Below the pieces are notes generated by a model. It saw only the letters and a list, made by a program, of their open reading frames with translations. It did no database searches and was not told the origin of the DNA. The translations under genes and the position numbers were made by a program. From Novosphingobium sp. SG919 (GTDB taxonomy: Bacteria; Pseudomonadota; Alphaproteobacteria; Sphingomonadales; Sphingomonadaceae), in NCBI RefSeq assembly GCF_012932495.1, contig NZ_JABCNG010000001.1:372001-436000 (forward strand): DNA of 64,000 nucleotides, in the 5' to 3' direction. Below, one piece after another: positions 59,581 through 64,000 of this stretch (positions are counted from its first letter, which is position 1; each line of letters opens with the position of its first letter).

Positions 59581-60962
59581 TCCGTGCCCTGATCGCCGCC
59601 TGCGCCCTGCTGGTCAGCCAGGGCGCGCTGGCCGCCGAACTCACGCTCGATGCGGTGCTGCGCGCTTCGGCCCGGCACCAGCCACTGGTGCTCGAAGCCA
59701 TGGCCCGGCAGCGCGCCGCCGATGCCCGCACCCTGGCCGCGCAAGGCCTGTTCGACATGGTGTTCGAAACCGAAGCGCAGGCGCGGCCACTCGGCTATTA
59801 CGACAATGCCCTGGCGGACGTGAAGCTGACGCGGCCGATGACCAACAATGGCGGCCAGGTCTATGGCGGCTATCGCATCTCCGCCGGGCGCTTTGCCACT
59901 TACGACGGCAAGAACGTGACCAATGGCCTGGGCGAAGTGCGCGCCGGCGCGGTGTTTTCCCTGCTGCGCGACCGGCTGGTGGACGAACGCCGCACCAAGC
60001 TGGCCCAAGCAGAGGGCGATGCCGCGATTGCCGATCTCGATCGGGTGATGGTGGCGATCGGCGTACAGCGCCGCGCGGCCGATGCCTATCAGCAGTGGGT
60101 GGCGGCCGGCCTGCGCATGCGGACCTATCGCGACCTGCTCGATCTGGCGCGCCAGCGCCAGGCCTCGATCGAGCGACAGGTGCAACTGGGCGCCCGGCCG
60201 GCGATGCTGGCGGTGGAAAACCGCCAGAACATCGTGCGGCGTGAAGCCTTGCTGGTGCGCTCGGAACAGGACCTGGCGGTGGCGGCCCAGGCGCTGTCGC
60301 TGTTCTGGCGCGATGATCTGGGCCAGCCGATCGTGGCGCGCGGCGAAGACCTGCCGGCCGCGTTTCCCGATGGGGTGGCGCCGCGCCTGGCCGATACCGC
60401 CACGGTCCTGGCCGGGCGCCCCGATCTGCAGATCCTGCTCGCCCGGGTGCAGCAGGCGCAGTTGCGCGGCGATCTGGCCAGCAACGACATGCTGCCCAAG
60501 CTGGACCTGCGGGTGGAAGCGGCCAAGGATTTCGGCCCCGGCAGCCCCACGCGCGCACCGGGCGAAGTGTTGTTCGGCGTGCGCCTGTCGATGCCGTTGG
60601 AACAGCGCGCCGCGCGTGGCCGCCTGGCCGAAGCCCAGGCCGATGCCGATGCCCTGGCCCATCGCCTGCGCCTGGCCGAACAGCAGATCACCGCAGACCT
60701 GGCCAGCCTGCGCGTGCAGGTCACCGGGTCGGAACGCCTGGCCACCCTGGCCGCCGACGAAGCCCAGCTGGCGCGCCGCATGGCCGAAGCCGAGCGCCGC
60801 CGCTTTGCCCTGGGCGCCAGCGATTTCCTGCCGGTCAACCTACGCGAGGAAGCGGCGGCCGATGCGCAACTGCGCCAGATCGACGCGCTCTACCGCCACG
60901 CCGCGGCGCGCGCGGAACTCGCCGCCAGCCTTATGGACGGAGCGAGCCTGGGCCTGGAATGA
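59577..60962 (+). CDS. TolC-family outer-membrane protein of the secretion-like operon
   Basis: 461 aa, GTG start overlapping the HlyD stop by four bases. Signal peptide MIRALIAACALLVSQGALA. Two OEP repeats of long amphipathic helices follow: about 30-210 (RHQPLVLEAMARQRAADART) and about 255-450 (DTATVLAGRPDLQILLARVQ; AEQQITADLASLRVQVTGS). It closes a complete three-part trans-envelope assembly with the two preceding genes. No obvious secreted substrate such as an RTX protein is encoded in the window; a neighbour upstream or an unlinked gene may supply it. Confidence 0.88.
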   Translation: MIRALIAACALLVSQGALAAELTLDAVLRASARHQPLVLEAMARQRAADARTLAAQGLFDMVFETEAQARPLGYYDNALADVKLTRPMTNNGGQVYGGYRISAGRFATYDGKNVTNGLGEVRAGAVFSLLRDRLVDERRTKLAQAEGDAAIADLDRVMVAIGVQRRAADAYQQWVAAGLRMRTYRDLLDLARQRQASIERQVQLGARPAMLAVENRQNIVRREALLVRSEQDLAVAAQALSLFWRDDLGQPIVARGEDLPAAFPDGVAPRLADTATVLAGRPDLQILLARVQQAQLRGDLASNDMLPKLDLRVEAAKDFGPGSPTRAPGEVLFGVRLSMPLEQRAARGRLAEAQADADALAHRLRLAEQQITADLASLRVQVTGSERLATLAADEAQLARRMAEAERRRFALGASDFLPVNLREEAAADAQLRQIDALYRHAAARAELAASLMDGASLGLE

Positions 60963-60991
60963 AGCGGGCGGGAAAATGTCGAGGAAGGAAG

Positions 60992-61067
60992 TGGTGCCCG
61001 GGGACGGAATCGAACCGCCGACACCGTGATTTTCAGTCACGTGCTCTACCAACTGAGCTACCCGGGC
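60992..61067 (-). tRNA. tRNA-Phe (anticodon GAA)
   Basis: 76 bases including an encoded CCA. On the minus strand it begins GCCCGGG and ends CCCGGGCACCA, giving a 7-bp acceptor stem. The D arm has GCTCAGTTGGTAGAGC. The anticodon arm CGTGA-CTGAAAA-TCACG gives anticodon GAA. The T arm is GGCGGTTCGATTCCGTC. It lies downstream of, and on the same strand as, yacG, as in many alphaproteobacteria. tRNA genes are common integration sites, but no repeat or integrase is seen beside it. Confidence 0.96.
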
Positions 61068-61202
61068 ATGCCGCTGGCGGGCCGTTGGGCCGGCGCCTTG
61101 CGTTTGGTGAAGCGCCCTATGGCGAGGCCGCCGGGGCTTGTCCAGCCCTCTAATGCATCTATTTTTCCACAATCGGGATTTTTGGGCGGGCGGCCGGCGC
61201 GG

Positions 61203-61385
61203 TCAATCGGGGCCTTCTTCCTCGGCATCGGCCGCGGGGCCGGGCAGGGCATAGCCGTCTTCCAGCCAGCGCACCAAGTCACGGTCGCGGCAGCGGGTGG
61301 AGCAGAACGGTTTGTGCGCATCGCTGCGCGGCTTGCCGCAGATCGGGCAGCGTTTGGGCGTGGTGGTCATGGGCCTGGTGGTCAT
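61203..61385 (-). CDS. yacG: DNA gyrase inhibitor YacG
   Basis: 60 aa from ATG 61385, in ATGA overlap with the RNase-like stop; ATG 61370 is an alternative. A zinc ribbon has CPICGKP and [15 protein letters not shown], followed by an acidic tail. YacG binds GyrB and inhibits gyrase in E. coli. In alphaproteobacteria it is often encoded at the end of the infA-maf-RNase operon, as here. Confidence 0.92.
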   Translation of the reverse strand: MTTRPMTTTPKRCPICGKPRSDAHKPFCSTRCRDRDLVRWLEDGYALPGPAADAEEEGPD

Positions 61386-62395
61386 GGTTGAGTCGCCTGG
61401 GCAAATCCGGCGGTGGGTGCAAGCGTTTCGTCCAGCGACCAGTTTACCACGCGCCCGGCGCGGCGCACCAGTTCGGCTTCCCACGCGGGCAGAACGGCGC
61501 GGCGCAAGGCGGGGTGGCAGGTCAGCAGTAGGGCGCCGGGCTCGCGCACGCGTTCGGCGCGCCGCAGCAGGCACCGCGCCGCTGCGCCCAGCGGCTGGCG
61601 CGCGAACAGTGCGGGAAGGGACGGGCGTTCCAGGCGCGAGACGATCTGCACGAAGCCGAAGCCATTCATCGCCGTGCGCTCCCCGCGCCAGCCGGTGTGG
61701 GCACCCAGCAGGGCCAGTTCCTCTGCCAGGGCAGCGTCCACCGCCTGGCGATCGCGCTTTTCCGCAAGGGTGGGAAAATCGATGCCGATCGAACCGCCGA
61801 TATCCATGCGCATGATCGCGGAGGCAATCGCGGGCACGGCGGCCAGCGCCAGGGCTGGCAGCGGCGGGCTGCCATCCACGTCGATCAGGGTCATCGCCGG
61901 GGTCGGGCTGATGCACAAGGCGCCGCGGGCAAAGGCGATGTCACCGGTCATCGCTTCGTCCACCAGGTCTTCCCAGCCGGCCTGGTCCAGCGCGGGATCG
62001 GTGGCGTGGATGGTCCGCACCGGCAAGCCGGTGGTGGTCAGTTGCTCGGCCAGGGTGGGGGCGGGACGTGCTTCTTCGGCAGGGCCGGCGGGGCGAGCCA
62101 TGGGCAGCTTGGTGCGGCCTTTTTCGGCAATGGCGGCGCGCGTCACGCGGAACAGGCCGGATGCGCCTTCGGGCAGGGCCGGCGTCAGGCCATCGACCAG
62201 GGCGATAGCGCCATCGGCAAACTGCACCGTGCCGCGCCGGGTGCCGGCAAGGCGGCTGGCCACGCGCGCCGTGGCGATCAGGCCGGGGGCCAAACCACCA
62301 GACCATTCCACCCGCGCGGCCAGGATCGTGCCGCCATCGACCAGCGCGGCGCGGGTTTCACCGATGCCTTGCTCCACCAGCCAGGTGGCAGTCAT
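61382..62395 (-). CDS. short ribonuclease E/G-family protein
   Basis: 337 aa, against about 490 for RNase G. An S1-like N-terminal part is followed by a catalytic domain that keeps likely metal-binding aspartates ([11 protein letters not shown] and [14 protein letters not shown], the counterparts of E. coli Asp303 and Asp346). It lacks the zinc-link CxxC motif and the small domain used for tetramer formation. Short forms like this sit between maf and yacG in sphingomonads. It probably processes or degrades RNA as a smaller oligomer. Seven bases separate it from maf. Confidence 0.82.
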   Translation of the reverse strand: MTATWLVEQGIGETRAALVDGGTILAARVEWSGGLAPGLIATARVASRLAGTRRGTVQFADGAIALVDGLTPALPEGASGLFRVTRAAIAEKGRTKLPMARPAGPAEEARPAPTLAEQLTTTGLPVRTIHATDPALDQAGWEDLVDEAMTGDIAFARGALCISPTPAMTLIDVDGSPPLPALALAAVPAIASAIMRMDIGGSIGIDFPTLAEKRDRQAVDAALAEELALLGAHTGWRGERTAMNGFGFVQIVSRLERPSLPALFARQPLGAAARCLLRRAERVREPGALLLTCHPALRRAVLPAWEAELVRRAGRVVNWSLDETLAPTAGFAQATQP

Positions 62396-62402
62396 GGCCG
62401 CT

Positions 62403-63023
62403 TCAGGCCAGCAGGCCGGCGGCCACCAGCAGCCGGCGGGTTTCGTACAGCGGCAGGCCGATCACGCCCGAATGGCTGCCGGCCAGCCAGGCGCAGAACC
62501 CTTCGGCGCTGCCCTGGATGGCATAGCCGCCGGCCTTGCCGTGCCATTCGCCCCCGGCGATATAGGTATCGATCTCGGCCGGGCTCAGCCGCTTGAACCG
62601 CACGATGGTCTCGCTCAAGGCTTCGCGCAGGGTGCCATCGGGCATCAACAGGGCCACGGCGGAGAACACGCGGTGGCGCCGGCCCGACAGCAGCGCCAGG
62701 CAATCCCGCGCGGTCGCCTCGTCTTCGGCCTTGGGCAGGATGCGGCGCCCGGCACCGACCACCGTATCCCCAGAAAGGATCGCGGCGTCGGGCGCAAGCC
62801 GGGCTGCGGCACGCGCCTTTTCGGCGGCCAGGCGCACGGCATGGGCGCGCGGCGTTTCGGCCGGCAGCGGGCTTTCATCGATGTCGGTGGCGAGGATGCG
62901 ATCGGGCACCAAGCCCAGCCGTGCGATCAGGTCGCGCCGACGCGGGCTGGCCGATGCCAGCACCAGCGGCGGAAGCGGCACGCGCGATGTGGGCTGTGGG
63001 GCGGCGCCCACGGGTGCGTTCAT
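62403..63023 (-). CDS. maf: Maf-family nucleoside triphosphate pyrophosphatase
   Basis: 206 aa from ATG 63023, overlapping the infA stop by one base; a TTG codon precedes it. [19 protein letters not shown] is the Maf signature. [35 protein letters not shown] and [13 protein letters not shown] follow in order. It hydrolyses non-canonical or dTTP/UTP-type nucleotides to monophosphates. Operon position is conserved in alphaproteobacteria. Confidence 0.94.
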   Translation of the reverse strand: MNAPVGAAPQPTSRVPLPPLVLASASPRRRDLIARLGLVPDRILATDIDESPLPAETPRAHAVRLAAEKARAAARLAPDAAILSGDTVVGAGRRILPKAEDEATARDCLALLSGRRHRVFSAVALLMPDGTLREALSETIVRFKRLSPAEIDTYIAGGEWHGKAGGYAIQGSAEGFCAWLAGSHSGVIGLPLYETRRLLVAAGLLA

Positions 63024-63268
63024 CAATAAGGGCCGGGGCCGCCTCGGCCGGGCATGAAGCGATAGGTGATGCGCCCCTTGGTCAGGTCATAGGGCGTCAG
63101 TTCCACCAGCACTTCATCGCCCACCAGCACGCGAATGCGGTTCTTGCGCATCTTGCCGGCGGTGTGGCCCAGGATCTCGTGATCGTTTTCCAGGCGCACG
63201 CGGAACATGGCATTGGGCAGCAGTTCCACCACCGTGCCGCGCATCTCGAGGAGTTCTTCTTTCGCCAT
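63023..63268 (-). CDS. infA: translation initiation factor IF-1
   Basis: 81 aa. [40 protein letters not shown] and [20 protein letters not shown] are classic IF-1. The usual protein stops after about 72 residues; here a Gly-rich tail [11 protein letters not shown] follows. It binds the ribosomal A site during initiation. First gene of the infA-maf-RNase-yacG operon. No strong ribosome-binding site precedes the ATG. Confidence 0.97.
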   Translation of the reverse strand: MAKEELLEMRGTVVELLPNAMFRVRLENDHEILGHTAGKMRKNRIRVLVGDEVLVELTPYDLTKGRITYRFMPGRGGPGPY

Positions 63269-63681
63269 CGGCGGGTTCAGTAGCCTTTTGTCTCGGATGG
63301 CCGGAACGTCAACCGGCACCGGCAAGGCACGAGTTGCACAGCCATGGGATGGGAGGTCGCTAAAACGACGCGCGTGGCGCCCATAGCGTTCCGGCTGCAA
63401 AAAGAAAAGCCCTGCAATCGCGCCCTTGTTTTCGCCGCGGCGACGGGCATTTTCGCACGTGCGAGCGCGGCACACGCAGCGGCAGATTGCCCGGTGGCGT
63501 GGCAGAGACGACAAATTGATACGATTTGCGAGTTGTTTCAACCCATGGCACAGGCCAGCTAGGCCTTGTCAGACCTTGGGTCTGGTCTTGGCTGGTCGCA
63601 TGCTGCGCCACGGCAAGGTCGGTCCCTGCACGTCCATTTTCCGGCCGATCGTTCCGGCCGCAACCATCGGGATTATTGCGC
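63269..63681. other. 413-base divergent region between infA and a TonB-receptor-like gene
   Basis: No gene is supported; a 72-codon plus-strand frame at 63344-63562 looks like chance. The region must carry the infA promoter (minus strand) and that of the next gene. An inverted repeat CAGACC-TTG-GGTCTG lies at 63570-63584, about 100 bases before the next start. No promoter match was good enough to place. Confidence 0.5.
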
Positions 63682-64000
63682 GTGTCTTCTCGTTTTGCCT
63701 TGCTGTCTGCCGTTTCCGTGGTTGCCGTGATCGGGGGGGCGAGCGCCCATGCCGCCGTCACGCCGGCCGGCGCAGACGTGGCGAGCGACCAGGCGGCCAC
63801 GGCCCCTGCGCCGGCGCAGGACGCGACCGTTGCAGGCGGTGGTACGCAGATGGTCACCAGCGAGGGCCAGCCCGGCGTGGATGCCAATGGCGATGGTATC
63901 GACGATGTGACGGGGGAAATCCTGGTCATCGCCACGCCGCTCAAAGGTGTGGTCAAGGCCGATCAACCGCCGATCGTGACTCTGGATGAAGAGGCGATCG
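63682..64000 (+). CDS. N-terminus of a probable TonB-dependent receptor (partial)
   Basis: GTG 63682, with GGGA about 10 bases upstream, opens a frame that runs off the window after 106 codons. A signal peptide (ALLSAVSVVAVIGGASAHAA) is followed by a low-complexity Ala/Pro/Asp linker. GEILVIATPLKGVVKADQPP and IVTLDEEAI then resemble the TonB box and start of the plug domain in sphingomonad receptors. The ligand cannot be judged. Confidence 0.65.
   Translation, partial: MSSRFALLSAVSVVAVIGGASAHAAVTPAGADVASDQAATAPAPAQDATVAGGGTQMVTSEGQPGVDANGDGIDDVTGEILVIATPLKGVVKADQPPIVTLDEEAI

Noticed and set aside
60992..61202. Possible genomic-island attachment site at tRNA-Phe
   Set aside because: No integrase gene, no direct repeat of the tRNA 3' end and no composition break on either side.
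63344..63562. 72-codon frame upstream of the partial TonB-receptor gene
   Set aside because: No ribosome-binding site, no family resemblance, and it lies across the expected infA promoter region.
1..64000. CRISPR arrays, rRNA genes, insertion sequences, prophage genes
   Set aside because: No regularly spaced direct repeats, rRNA-like stretches, transposases or phage structural genes were seen on either strand.

Overview
The window is high-GC DNA (roughly two thirds G+C by eye) with dense, overlapping operons. It most resembles an alphaproteobacterium of the Sphingomonadales (Novosphingobium/Sphingomonas type). The clues are the infA-maf-RNase E/G-yacG block beside tRNA-Phe, many TonB-type outer-membrane proteins, a giant autotransporter, and a stand-alone fatty-acid 2-hydroxylase that fits the 2-hydroxy fatty acids known from sphingomonad sphingolipids. 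The genus is inferred, not shown.

Layout. 1-3.6 kb: a membrane-protein tail, then a TonB-dependent receptor coupled to a secreted tyrosine-type phosphatase. 3.9-11.7 kb: one giant autotransporter of about 2,594 aa. 11.9-20.1 kb: a heavy-metal efflux operon on the minus strand, in transcription order response regulator, histidine kinase, membrane fusion protein, CzcA/CusA-type RND pump, DUF3240 protein, outer-membrane factor and a small secreted protein. 20.3-22.4 kb: a Nudix-DUF47 fusion followed by a PiT phosphate transporter.

22.5-55.4 kb is a large surface-polysaccharide locus of the ABC-transporter-dependent (group 2/3 capsule) type. It holds the exporter KpsE-KpsM-KpsT with a beta-helix protein, the outer-membrane lipoprotein KpsD/Wza, dTDP-rhamnose synthesis (rmlCBDA), Kdo synthesis (kdsA, kdsD, kdsB), Kdo-linker transferases KpsC and KpsS, several glycosyltransferases and a set of unusual modifying enzymes. 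The modifiers are a methyltransferase-AlgX-like fusion, a PhyH-type dioxygenase, an HAD protein with six N-terminal repeats, an LtaS-like sulfatase-fold protein, an LpxO-like hydroxylase, a fatty-acid 2-hydroxylase and an SDR. dTDP-rhamnose and CMP-Kdo would feed the transferases, KpsC/KpsS would build a Kdo linker on lipid, and KpsMTED would export the finished chain. No kdsC is visible; a histidine phosphatase sits where the Kdo-8-phosphate phosphatase would be useful.

55.4-61 kb: an orphan minus-strand terminator (possible small RNA), a cysteine-poor OxyR-like regulator, a well-spaced OxyR-type operator, and a three-gene type I secretion-like operon whose ABC subunit has lost its Walker A lysine, signature motif and Walker B acidic pair. 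61-64 kb: tRNA-Phe, the yacG/RNase/maf/infA housekeeping operon, and the start of a probable TonB-dependent receptor that runs off the window.

The best candidates for something undescribed are the degenerate-ABC secretion-like system under an OxyR-type box, the Nudix-DUF47-PiT phosphate module, and the methyltransferase-acetyltransferase fusion in the capsule locus.
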